64,000 nucleotides of DNA from Rhynchonema sp. JSB1_4. Lineage: Eukaryota; Nematoda; Chromadorea; Monhysterida; Xyalidae. Position numbers and translations under genes: made by a program. The notes below the pieces were generated by a model, which made no database searches, was not told the origin of the DNA, and was given only the letters and a program-made list of their open reading frames with translations. Below, one piece after another: positions 11,462 to 24,700 of the stretch. Within the stretch, counting starts at the first letter, position 1, and every line of letters starts with the position of its first letter. Location of the stretch: assembly GCA_030248065.1 (NCBI GenBank), contig JASAMV010000354.1, positions 46,588 to 110,587 of the forward strand. The letters are read 5' to 3'.

Positions 11462-12702
11462 GTGATGTTTCGCCTCAAGTGATACAATCTATAATTACAT
11501 AAGCCTACTATCGTGGTGCTAGACTAAGGTGGAGGGAATAATCTGGTCATTTTTCTGCCACTATTGTCGTCCTCATTCATTGTTATCAGCCCTCAGTTAC
11601 ACAGCTGAATTCAACCTACATACGTAATACTGTCTGATTTACCCTCGTTACTTTGGCTTATATTCATATCGCGAGCGCACATCGTTACCCTCGTCGTCAG
11701 CGCAGCTCAGTGCCATAGTAATATTTCGCGCGCTCATTCTATCTGGACTGCTTCCCTTGACGAACAGGGGTGACGAGTTACATACGTTCACGACTAAGCA
11801 ATAAGCCGTTCCTTTCTCCTTCTTCGTGCATTACCGTTGTGTTTATTTGAGATTCCGAAGGGCTTCCAACGTCATGCCAATGTTGAGTACTTTCATGAGC
11901 TTACACACTGCCGGTGATTGTTTTGTTGTTATACCGCTTTTTTCATTGCCTTAGTGTATTATGCATACCCTGTTAATGTTACATGTTTATCTGAACTTGA
12001 CCATGTATGCTTGCCTTTGTCCTTTGAAAACCACCTTGCATGCTTCGGTGTAAGAAACATGTTCGCGCCCCATGAAACGAAGCAGTGTTTGCTGTCAGCT
12101 AACGTATAATACTCGCAGATCCGAAAACGCGCAGGTTTCCAATGCAGCCAAAAAAATGCATTCTGCTTGAGCAAAGATGAAAATACGAAAATACATACCA
12201 AGCTTCCGCTCTCCCTCGTCATTTTTCAACAGCGCAGAACACGTGATCGTAAACATGAGCGGGCACAATGGTAAATAATATCAGGTTGTACTCAAGCAAG
12301 AGGGTGCGTAATAAGTTACATACATAGGTGTATGACAGTTAGTAGTACCATGAGTCGACACCCAGGGCCAGCTCAGGCAGGCACCCAGGTTACCATGCCA
12401 ACTGTGTGTACGTCAATGACTGCGACTATTTTGGAACAACACGTGTAGTGCGCGCGCACATTGGCAAGCGTGGGTAATGCATGTACACACGCGTGAGACA
12501 CCGACATATACATAGATAGTGACGGTGGCTGAGTCCTTCGATTTATTTTGACTTTTTATCCCAGCTGGTCAGCTGAATCGGCAGCAGACGTCGCTCGTGC
12601 TCATAGTCATACGAAAAGTGCACCTTCCATTGTCTCAGCTGAGCTGATTTTCAGTGGGCCGTGTCAACCCTGTTTTGACAAGAAATTTATTCCAAAGAAA
12701 TC
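11462..12702. other. Intergenic region before ARMC9
   Basis: No exon is supported. It should contain the 3' UTR of cassette gene B and the ARMC9 promoter. Short AT-rich and GT/AC-rich tracts are present but no repeat could be delimited. Confidence 0.4.
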
Positions 12703-15700
12703 ATGGCTCCAACGCGAACGAAGCGTTTGACGAACAAATCCCAATCGCCGGCGGTTATTCGTCCAAGCCGCGGTGAGACCGCGACCACACAATCGACCAC
12801 AGCACGACCGCGGACCACTTCCACGCCGGTGCCGTCTGAGCTATTCGAAGCGATTTATGAGGTTAGTGAAACGGGAAAAGCTTGAATCGGGACCGATTTT
12901 TAATTGTGCTGCTGTTTTATGGTGGTGTTGGTGGGGGTCATGATTTGGTTCCGCCCTGAAAAGCAAGCTTGATCCAAAGCCTCATTTTGAAGCCTAACTG
13001 CGAGTGCTCAACGGAATCTATAAAAATTTTGGAGGGCAGTATGCATCATGCATACGACATCATTTCGCTGTTGTAGTTTTTTTCTTAGACCGTTTGTGCA
13101 GCCCGCACTTGGGTACTGCGCCTCCGAAGGGACAGTCGTCTAGCTGTTTCTCGAATGTCCGTGCACCTGTCCATGTCAGATCCTAAGGAACGATTAAAAA
13201 AAGTTGTATCATGTGACTGAAACTGGCCCACGCTCGTACACGTAACCAAGCAACCATGCGGAAGCTGTGTATGGCCGGCGCGCACTTCTTTTGCTTGAGA
13301 GCACACTGTTTAAATCATTTATCAACGTTGCCGTTTTCATAGGCAAGCTGCACATTTAATGCTGTTATGAACAAGCTGCAAAATCAATCTTTGATTCAGA
13401 ACTGGATGTTTAGACGTTTTGTTCTTTGTCCTTGCTGTCCTCTGACTGTAGTTTCCGTCCCTTTGTAACTTTTAATTGCTTTTGTCATGTCAGTGTTAGA
13501 TCCTGGGTAAAAATGAATAACTGAAACTGAACCGAGTGGAGCCACGCATTTTTTCATTGCTCTTTCTTTTATGTCTTCAGTGACCGAATGGGCTCCAAAT
13601 ATAAAGCGTGTCACTTTTTATGTGCGCATATCATTTTCAGTTGTTGAAGTGGACCGATTTCGATCGAACAGCTGTTGCGCTGGAGAACGAATGTCAAATG
13701 CGGCATGTCAGGGTGCGAAAGGGAGACAATCAGATTCGCACCAGACAATCCGTGAAACCGGAGGTCAGTTGAAAAAACCAACTTTCTGCAAACACGGCCA
13801 AGAAGGAAACATTTTCTGGCAAAAGGAATCAATTCAGTTCATGTAAATGTACTCACGTTCATGGTTTGGCTGGCTGTGTGGTTGGGCACAGGGTTGGGCA
13901 AAAAACGTTTTTAAAATCGTTTTTTAAAAGCGTTTTTTAAAACGATTTTTTTAAAAACGCCCAGATGGCTAAAATATGCCCCAAAACAGTATAAAAACGC
14001 TCATGTTGGGAAGAAAACGTGGTTAAGAAGTAATTCTACATATGTGTTCTGAGGCAAAATAAGCGAGTTTCAACCCATTTCTAGCGAGTAACATCCCATA
14101 TCAGAGCCGCATCATGGGACCAACTTTGGCCGGGGGTCATCATTGAAAGTCAAACTCCGTATATCGACGTATCTCGACGAAGTAAAAATTTGTCGAAAAT
14201 TTTTTGAAAAAAATGGGACAAAAAATTGATCTTCTCTGAAAATTAGGGTACTTTCCCTGAAAAAATCAGGGGAAATCAAGGAAATTCAGGATTTAAAAAA
14301 ACGAAAACGATCCAGACGTTTTTTTAAAAAAAACGTCGTTTTTTAAGAAAAAACGCCGCCGTTTTTTTTGCCCAACCCTGGTTGGACATTCATTTCTGAC
14401 ACATTGTTGTGTCTTTTGAACACAAGTGAAAGCATGCCAATAAATACACGCAAACGTAATAAAAAACTATTTTTCAGAAAAACGACCAATTTTTTCCAGT
14501 TCGAAAACTTAAATTCTGTACGTTGCAGCAACGTTTGATGAACGCTTTTGACAAGGGTGATGGTGACGAATTCTTTGACGTTTGGGAACGTGTGCTCGGC
14601 GCACAAACCAAGGAGAATCAGGCGAAAATACTCAAATTCTATCTGACCGTCTACTTCATTAGCGAACCGTTGCGCGAAACTGACGCTGTTGGTTTTTATG
14701 CATCTCTTTGTTTTTGTTACGTTACATCTGTTGTCCACCTTTTCAATAGTATATAGGTGTACGTTGATAAACTAAAAAAAGAGGAATAATGTTGATGAGT
14801 CATTTTGTAAAACCGTGTTTTTTATCTGGGTCTTTATGAGTTCTCTGGGAACAACTTTATAATACTACTTTTACCAAAATCAGAACTGTCGGTAAATCCA
14901 GAAATGTCCCGCAAACAATCTCATTGTGCATGTACAATACATCAGAGGCAATGACCCCCTGGTTCGCAATTACTTCTTCGCTGGCATTGTTGTCTACGCA
15001 ACACATCCAAAGCAGATCCTACCCATCTCGGTTCGCTCACAGTTTTCGCGAATCGCTTTGAATCCTGACCATAGTGGTGATCAAGCGGTACCCATCAGAC
15101 CAACCGGATTTCTATGAATTTCCAGCAGCGAAATGCGGGTCGCGCCGTTATCACGAGTTTGAGACGATATTTGGAGAAAGGCGCTGGCAAAACGATGATG
15201 AACTCGAAAGAGCTCAACAGCTACTTCGACCTGTCAACAAGCACCAATCCGGAACGTTCGAAACTGTTCAGAGAATTGTCGGAGGTCAGAAAGCTTTCAT
15301 CTAAAACTTCCTACTTTGCAAACCCGTCGTCATTAACCTAAGGGGTTGGGTTCAAACTTTCTATACGGTTTGTATTGGCGTCTTCCGTGAAGCACGTCGC
15401 CTTTAACCTAAACATCGATGATTTTGGAATTGCTGAAACATCAGGATCGTTGGAAATTGATGGTTCGAGACAAGCTGAGTTCGTACTTGAAAGCGGAACT
15501 GCCACCCGATCAGCAGAACATCGAGCCAACACTGCTCAAACTTTGGGTTCGTTTGATGGTCAAATTCCTTCGGCTTTTCTAGAGACCAGGCTTTTTTCGT
15601 TCATTCCAGCAAGCATAAGTTCACTAGTCGCATTCTCGACGACTGTTCGAATCTAACGGATGATGAAAACGATTGAAAAATAAAAGTCTGAAATTCATCC

Positions 15701-18700
15701 CGCCGTGTTTTCAGCGACTGCGTGACACATCGGTTTCATCAAATAAACGCACAGTTTCCCCGAAACGTCTGCGGTCCAAGCGAAATAGCAGCGATTCGGT
15801 CCGATCCGGGGACACGGTAATCTTGGTGAAGAAACCGCCAAGTCGCCGAGTACATCGGGGCCACAAGGAGAGCAGGCCGGGCACGGGTACCATCAGGAAG
15901 AGCACGAAGGGCGCGACGAAGGGCAAGGCTGCTGCTGCGGCTGCGTCAGGTGCGCCACGACAATTCTTATCTATTCTTTGTAAGTATGAGTGCTGTATCG
16001 CAGTTGTTTTCGGTGGTTGCCCGTTTTGACCGACTTTCACAGCCGGACGGTGCACCAGGTCATCGTCAGTGCGGATGCACCAGATGACAACGTGACTTTA
16101 AAGGCAACTGTGAGATGGGTCTAGGTTTGCTTGCGTAAAACATCAGATACACACATGAAGCACAGTAAAAGCATTATAAAATGGAGGTAAACCAGTCAAT
16201 TTATCATTCCAGCTGATGTTTCACAAGTGACAACGTCTGACGCAAAGTCTGGTGACGAGAAAGCTGCAAAATCGTCCACGAGCAATAAAGCGGAATTATT
16301 GACAGCCAGAAAACAGTGCGATGAACTTCAGGTGACTGAATCTCTCAGTTATGTTTTTTGTAAAACTTTTTTTGCATTTTTTAAAATATTTCTTTCACAA
16401 ATAATTGTCATTCTCGGAATGTTTTAGGATGAATATGGAAAACTTGTGGAAATCACCGCCGAGCTGCTTGAAGTACTCGAAAAGTCGGTATCCGGGCAGA
16501 AGGTGGGCACTGTTATTCAAGGAGCCTTAATTTTGGTAAATATTTTATCAATAACTACCAACCAATTTTAGATCCCCGAAGAATACCTTCAGCAAATCTC
16601 CAAGAAACTGTCGGGTGCTAAATGCGAATCAACGAATGGGCCGAAAGGCAGCAACAATAAATTGAGCGAAAAGGTTGGGCGCGACTTGTAATAATTATAA
16701 TAATTTATAGATTTACCGATGGCACTTAAGGTTGACCAGCGTAAAACTAATTTATCAGAAACAGCGTCTGGGGCTACAACTTTATGACGCGTTCTATGAT
16801 ACAATCGTCACTGTTCACCACATTTGCATTACGCTGTCCTGTACGCCACGCAGGTGACCCAAATCAGCAGTCAAGCAGCGGCGGCGCGTGCCAGCCGATC
16901 ACCAGCGGTGTCGGTCGAGCGCGCTGGCACTTACGACAAGATCAGCACGGCATCAAGCGCGAGTACGACAGGCGGAGGGAGTGTCGCGCGTGTCGGCAGC
17001 AATGCGAGCAATGCGACAGCCACTGTCGGGAACACGAGTGTCGGCACGCGACAACAACCAGGGTCACCGCCATTTCGATCACTACGACCGTCGACCGCTA
17101 CCATTCGCAAATTGCCGGACGCCGATCAGTCGATGAAATCTGCGCCGTCGGCCAAGTTAGTCGATTGGATACAGTCTGTGTGTTCGTTCTAGCGGACTGA
17201 CCGGTATGTCATGTAGTGACGTAGTGACATTGTTTGGGTGATATCCGAACGAATCGGGGACCTGCCTTTGGTCACGTGAATTTCGTCAATAAACGACATT
17301 TGTAGCTTTGCTGATGCCACTATAATTCGAATGCGGTGTAACAAGTTGTTTGCTATACATTGTACACACGTATACAGTAGCTGTCTGTAGAAAACATTTA
17401 CGGCTGGTCAAACTGAGCAGTACAGAAACTCAAATAAGTCACGTATAATAAAGATCACCCAACTGCATCTAAAGCACTGAACTTGAAACCGATCATGACT
17501 AAACATTCAAAAACTGTCTAACGTCTGTTCTCCGCAGCGGTCCAACGCGTTCGAAAGGTCAAGCAATGGATGTGGTCGAAAATCTGGACTTCGATCGTGT
17601 CAAGAAACAACTTGGCTCTAATCCAGCCACGCGTGAAACATCACTGCTCGTACAGGCATTGCGACAGGTTTGGGCTATGCTCGATATTGTTTTAAAAAGA
17701 TTTATGTTAGTTTCAACAGCCCAATAGAATACAACAATTGTTCATCGATGGGTATGATAACAAGCGATAATGACCAGCGCATCCACCGGACTAATGAATA
17801 ATGAGAGATACAGTATGCGAAACCAGGCGAGGAAAAACACAGAGCTGTATTATACAAACCATATCGCGTACCCACTGGTCACATCCTGGCTGATGTTTCA
17901 GCTACTTACAACGTTCGCCGTCTCGGCCAACCGCGCTTTAATCTTGCGCAGCTACATTTCGTCGGATCTACTCGCACTGCATCAGACTGACACAAATCTG
18001 ATCGCCACCATGATGTTGTCGACGAGTCAGGACATCAAACAGGGCGCTGCAAGGCTGCTGAACGCGATTGCGTCCTTCAAACAAGGTGCGTTGCATAATA
18101 TAATTGTTGGTGCCGTCTGTGTGTTAACACAACTTAACGTTGTTGAGGTCGAGTTGTGAAGCTTCAAAACAATGAAATCGGTACTCAAAACTAGGACGCC
18201 GTTAATTCACAGTCACAAGTGAACCATCGCGGACCGGTCGAGTTGTATTCGAAGCTGCATGCCATTGCCGCAATTTACTTTGCCGGCATCGGAATAAGAC
18301 TTAGCTGAAAAAAATCATAGCTCCAACATTCGAAACCGGTTTCCTCCATTGCGGTCAAATTCACCCTCAGTCTAACCAGATCGGTGATGTTTCAGGTCGA
18401 CATTATCTGTGTTCCGCCCCGAATTGCGGTAAACGCATGCTCACTCCAATTGTGCATGCGATCAAGCAGAAAACAGCCAGTGCCTCACTGGTCACAAACG
18501 CAATTGTGACGTTGCAGAAACTCAGTCTCGGGTCAGTTGATAATTTTCAGAATCTTTTCCTCATTGATGCTTTATGCAGGCGTGCAAAACTTGATTTTAA
18601 ACTCCCGAGCGTGTTCGCATGCATAATAAATGGCCTGTAATATCGTGATGCCGGTACGGCTAAACCTCATGATCATAAACATGGTTTTTTCTGGACTTCG

Positions 18701-21700
18701 GGTCGGTTTGGGCAGGGTTAAAGGAATGGTGACACGATGGATACTTTCCAGTGAAGAAGAATATTCTGAACAATAACTGGCTCAAAAACCACTCAGAACG
18801 TGTATCTGTATGCAGTAATGTCAACTTTGGAGCTGAAAAGAAGCGAAATGTACCATTCGCAGAAACTTAGTGTACACAGAGAGCCTCCCAATATAAAGTA
18901 TCTACATAAACAGATTAAAATTGCAGCAAATCAATCCAATCCGACCTGATTCGTCAAGGCATGATTGAGTGGCTGGTGCAGTTTCTTTCCGATTCAACCT
19001 CCAAACCCTCCGATTATACGGCCGAATATGCAGTCGCATTATTGATGAACCTTTGCCTGAATCCCCAAGGCCGAATGGCTGCCGTCAAAGTCGCTGATTC
19101 GCTGTTGAAGTTGATGATCATTCTGATAAAGGGATCCGATGCTGAAGTTGGTGTAGCTGTGACCTGTTTATTGCGACATGATTCTGAGAAGCCGCATTTT
19201 CGATCACAATGAAAAATATTTACTACTTTATAAAGAAATACGTATGTATGTGCTTTCGCAAGAGGAAATATTTAACTTTCAGATTCAACCCTACGTCAAC
19301 GGCATACTGTACAGTTGTCTGAGTGTGACCAAAGTTCGCACCAAAGCCAAAGAACTGGTCAGCCACATTCTATATCTTTGCGGTTCTTTCAGTTTTTCGT
19401 CACTCTTTTTATGCGATAAGCAGGTAACATATGTTATGCACGAAATTTTACGTATAGGACCTCGAATCTGTGCTGGAATCGGCTGCCTCCAGGGTGAAAT
19501 CACCAGCAGTTGCAAAACAGGTGCCGTTTGTGCTCAAACAACTGCACGGAGGTGAGATGTTTTCGAGTTTTGTATAGGTCGATCTGCAGTTTTTGCGGAC
19601 AACAGCGCGGCGTTGGTATTCCACCCAGGGGAGGGGGGTGTGGGTTTGGCTGCAAAATGAGTTGTGTCATCCATCACCTCCTGCGTCGCGTTTTCGCCAT
19701 TTCTGTGATTTCGATCAGGTTACATATGTGTTGCTCACAGCTCACAGGGGAACAACACTTTCACAGTACCAGCTGTAATTTTTGGCTGATTGAGGCCTGC
19801 GCCTGCGGGCTCACAGGCCTGCGCAGGCTCTACACAAAACATGCAAGGTGAGCGGTGTATCCGAGAGCCTGCAGGCTCACGCCTCAAGCAGCCAAAAATT
19901 ACAGCTGGTATAATGTATTTTGGCCGAAATCACAGAAACACCGAAATCGCACGATTTCACTCAACACATTTTGTTTGTCACATCCGCCGCCAACCAAACC
20001 CGCGCGGTTGTCAGCAAAGTGCCGCCAATAGCGGGTCCACGGTCCGTAGCGAACTTCTTGCTTCATTCATTCTGCAGACATTTTGATGGACCCTCGATAA
20101 TACTGTACATTGTTCGGCCGCCCCTGTATGATCATTTTTCACTTCATGTACCGTTGACTTAATGTGCCGTTTGACTGTACAGTTTTCTTGGGTTGGTGAA
20201 AAAAGCCATCATGGTACTGTACCTGTCCTTTTTGCACAACTCTGCGGTACCTATTGTACAACGTTCGTTTGTTGTTTGAAACATCATCACAGCAATAACA
20301 TAACATTACAGTGTACAAATGCTAGAAAGACAAGAGCGTCAAAACCGAACTGGCTATCACTGTTTTTATTTGAACACCACAGAACACCCACAACAAGCAC
20401 AAAATAAACAGATGACGAAAACTCAAACGTTATACCATGTACATCATAACTGACTGACTAAGCCTAAAAAACAGCCGTCACGTGTTTTTCATTCCTACGC
20501 AAGAAGCGGGGGAGGAGAGAAGTGATCTACTGTGTTTTTTGGGCGATTTGGTGGTTAAAACAGCAGCGGGAAAAATATGAATTTTTAACAATGTTTATTG
20601 GGTTACAGAAGTTTGCTCAACCTTTTGGCCCTTTTACTAACATCACATACCTGGTGTATACATACACTATGTTGGTGGGTGCATTATGTGCATACATAGT
20701 GTTCGTTTGAGAGCTCCGGAAATCTTGAACATGTCAAACTTTTCCCAGCGCTGCTCTTTTTTCCGATCTTAACCCAAAAAACATGACGCATAGTGCTTGT
20801 CAGTTGACTAAACCAAGTGCAACGCGCTCCCAGGTGACGTGTTCCCCAAAACCGTTCAACATTTTTCCATAAAAGTGTTCCCGTGTCAGTTCGTTATCGC
20901 CCAATCATAAATATCCTCTTTCTTAATCATCGCGTGAATCCACGTAACCCTTTTGTAAGCGTGTAACTTTTGAACTGTTGATTCATTTTCAAAGCTGTTC
21001 TGGTCCGATGTTTCATGATTTTATTACTCATGCCTTCCGAAAAGTTCACCTGAGTTTTAACACTTTTCTTTATCTGAACCACAGATCAGATCTGTTTCTT
21101 GTCCATGGTGGGTGATCAAGCGCTTCGGCAGCTCGTTAGTCCGCTTGGTTCTGATAACGGCAGAAGACTCATTACAGATCACACACTATGCAATAGTTAT
21201 CCAGGTCTGGTCAATTAGCTGCATCAGCAGCAGCAAATCATCTAGTAACTGTGTCTAACGTTGCACAAGATATACTCCATCCCATTCAGACGTTGTTTTC
21301 GTGTTTATGCTTCATGAAGATCCCAGATCGCTTCGCAGTTTTTTTCACACTAAGCACAAAGCTTTACCGAGAAGTGCATGTATCAGCATCGATGGTTACA
21401 CTGCATGTACACTATATCCATAAATTGACTGTCTGACGTGCATTGCTTACCTTAGTGCCAGACAACGTGACCGTAGCATAAGGCTTTAGCTTTGTTGTCA
21501 AGCTTTTTGCAGCGGTGAATACAGCAGTGTTGTTCTATGTATAATGTACATAGGTACACGTCGATAAGCCGATAATTTAGGTCAGGGCCGGAGGTTTGTT
21601 GGTGGCCTAAATCTGAATTTAGGACTAGTTTTTGCATCACCTTTAATGAGTCCGTCATGAACATTGCCGCTAAAGGGGCGATAATTGTTTTGTTAAAGGT

Positions 21701-24700
21701 GTGGACTGGAAGTCTGCTAGCCAGCGCAACGTGTAGCGTGTGGCGTGCAAAGCTGTGTGTGTCTGCACGGTTGCATGGGTATAAGTGCAACTTTGAGCCG
21801 CAGCCAGACCGCGTTCCCGTAGCTCAGTTGGTAGAGCAACTGGCTGTCCAGGCTTGGTGGCTGGGAGGTCAGAGGTTCGAGTCCTTCCGGGAGCATACGT
21901 TTGGTGTGGCGGCTCAGAGTTCACAAAGGTGATATGCCAAAACTCACACCAAGTTCAGCTTCAGCGCCCAAACAAACCCTTGGATGAGAATTTTCTTTGA
22001 CCAAACTCGGCGAGATGACCTCAATTCCCTGCCTTGAAAAGGGTACGTGACCACATGAGCACCGGATTCGGATTCCCTGACCAAAATGATCACTGTACTC
22101 GATTGTTGTCGAAATTTATTTTCACACCAATTTCACCTTTGTCCCCCCACTGGATGCGTATATTCGTTACCGCGGTTCCTGGTGGCACTGCTCTTACAGC
22201 TCCATGCTCGCGTCGCACCGGTTCCCTGAGAAACAGCTCCGAAATCACAGGGAAAAAATTTTTCAAACTGATTTTAAAACGAACAAGACTGTTCCCATTT
22301 CTGCCCGCATGACAGTGTTTGGACAGGCATCTGTCACAAAATCACCGATGTGTTCAAATATGTTTGCAATTGCATTATGCACAAAAAACAGCGTCTCTGT
22401 CTGGGTAGCGTACTGTGTACAAAGGTGCTCCTAACCAACTGCAGGTTGCGACTTTATAAGGCTTTGTACAATTGTTGTCTGTTGTGGTGTGCTATCCAAG
22501 CGTGTTAATTCATTTCTTTGCGCTCATTTAAAGCTGCTGTCGTCGCGCTATATTTTGTACGTACATAGTATGTATCTCTATATTTTGTACGTACTATGTA
22601 TCTCCGGTAACGTTGCATACAATAGCAGACGCCGAGCCATGTGCGCTGCGTTGACAACAATACTATTAGCCGACTTTAACACGTACGGAACATTATATGG
22701 AGTCGATTTTTCATTCGCGCGTGCAAAAGAAAGCAACGAACACAGCGATTTTACCAATTCCACAGTCTTGTCTTTCTCATTGGGTGTCGGCCGGTGCAGC
22801 GTTCCCGGACAAGCTGTGGGTGCAGGTGTTTTTTTTGCGACCGCGGCTGGTGTGCAGAACGGTTTTTGGCGCTTGTTGTCCTTCTGCTGAAGTTGATGAG
22901 CTGAAAAAGCGTACTGAAGTCGAGCTCAGGACTTTCACAGACAAGTCAACGCATTTCCACGTTGCCCGCATTTCAACGTGGCATGACTATCGAACCGTTT
23001 TTTTGTCAACGAGCGGCATCCGGTTGGAAATGAACAGCGTGTTCGCTCGTTCTCTCTCCCCCAGACATCCGGGTTGCTGTTTTGTGCTCGTTTTGCCTCG
23101 TCTGGGGTTCTCTGGTCTCGTTTGACACGATGTCCAGACATGATGAAATTTGATGGACCAAATTTTCAAGCTATATAATCAAAGGTTATGGTGCTTGTGG
23201 GCACGCATAACACGTTGATCACTGGTGACTATTGTGTCTCGGCTCCTGCGCCGTCTGACCCTTTGGTTTGCACCCGGAGCTACCTGTACGTCAGAGACGA
23301 GCCTGAAGACTCCAAAAGCACTAAAATCGTCAACGTTATTTGGCAGTGTTCGAACCTATCCAGCGGGTGTGGTCAATTGCATGCAGCAAGGAAACTGTAT
23401 TATTCAAGCACAACATCGCACATGCCGTATTCACCTGTAACTGTACTGTGTTTTCCCTTGTTCTCTTTTGCTATCGACTGCAGTATTTCTTGTGGTGCAC
23501 TGCGGGTCCGGTAGTAATGTCCGGAAAATATGGAACAGTCTGCACAAAATAATATACAACTGCGGAAGAAGATTTTTTGAGGACTTTCGATCACTTCTGC
23601 GGATCTTTACCGCGCAGCACAACACATCGCTGGTTTGCCCAGATCCGCTCATGTGCTTCGCATGTGAACGTACGTATATACTTTTTGGTAAATGCACTAT
23701 TATTTTGGTCTGTTGTACATATATGAATGCTATATTGTACGTGCAGGTGCAGGCATACACATGTGCATTACTAATCCGAACATTTTGAATTTGTTCCGCG
23801 TTCCTTTTCGTTGTTCGCGTCAGCCGGTGTAGGTACATTGCGCGTGTGTCCTTGGTTTTGCATTTTTTTGTAATTTTTTGTGCCCGGCCGTCACCGCATG
23901 TACAGCACCGTGATCATGATGACAGCTCGTGCGCAATTTTGCGTGCGCGACGTGTTATTCGTTCATCACACGGAGGAATTTTCGTAAAAACAATTCTGTC
24001 GTTTTATTTCTAAAACGCAACAGAGAAGAGACCTCATTCTTAAAATGCGTATGTCCTTTGTTTTTCCATGCCAAGCCGCCCTGGTTTGTTTGGGGTTCCC
24101 CCAGTTTGACTATTTCCTGTCATCAATATGTGTCGAACGGGCGATGGGGAGAAATTTTTAATGGCTGCAAAATTTTTGTTTTTGAATTTTTATATATATC
24201 TGCACGGTGACATCTTGCCACAGGCGTGCACGCGCGGCGTTTATATATTGACATGGTGCATTTTAGATGTCTTTATTACGATCTCAATATGTATGCGTTT
24301 GCTGCTCTTACGTCCCATCAAACGTTTTGTCGTGCCGTGGTGATGTGTGTCACAGTCTGGGACCTGATCATGTTGTCGTTTCTGGCGCACCCAGAAGTCA
24401 CCAGTGGTGACTAGCATTGAGGCTCCACCACAGATAAGTGAACAATAACCTGCTCCCAAAAATTTGATAGTACATTTCTTCGGTCCACCGTCATAACTGC
24501 TCTCCAATTATTTATTCTAACTCACGTGAAGAATACGGTAGCCGAATGCAATGCGCAGGCAGAACGCGCGTTTTTTTCCGACTGGCACTGCACTGCGACA
24601 CGCAGACGCGGACAGCCAGCCAGCTCGGTTGTTTTTCACAAGGGCGGGAATAATCAAGCTCCAATCCCAGGACCCTCAAACGTCTCGCCCGTGTCTATGC

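Noticed and set aside
17890..17901. GCTGATGTTTCAG read simply as branch point plus acceptor
   Set aside because: CTGAT fits a branch-point consensus, but it would lie only about 7 nt from the AG, and the same motif occurs in both orientations, away from splice sites and as inverted pairs, so a repeat origin fits better.
21670..21924. Minus-strand open frame over the tRNA-like sequence
   Set aside because: Its peptide is the usual antisense translation of a tRNA, not a protein.
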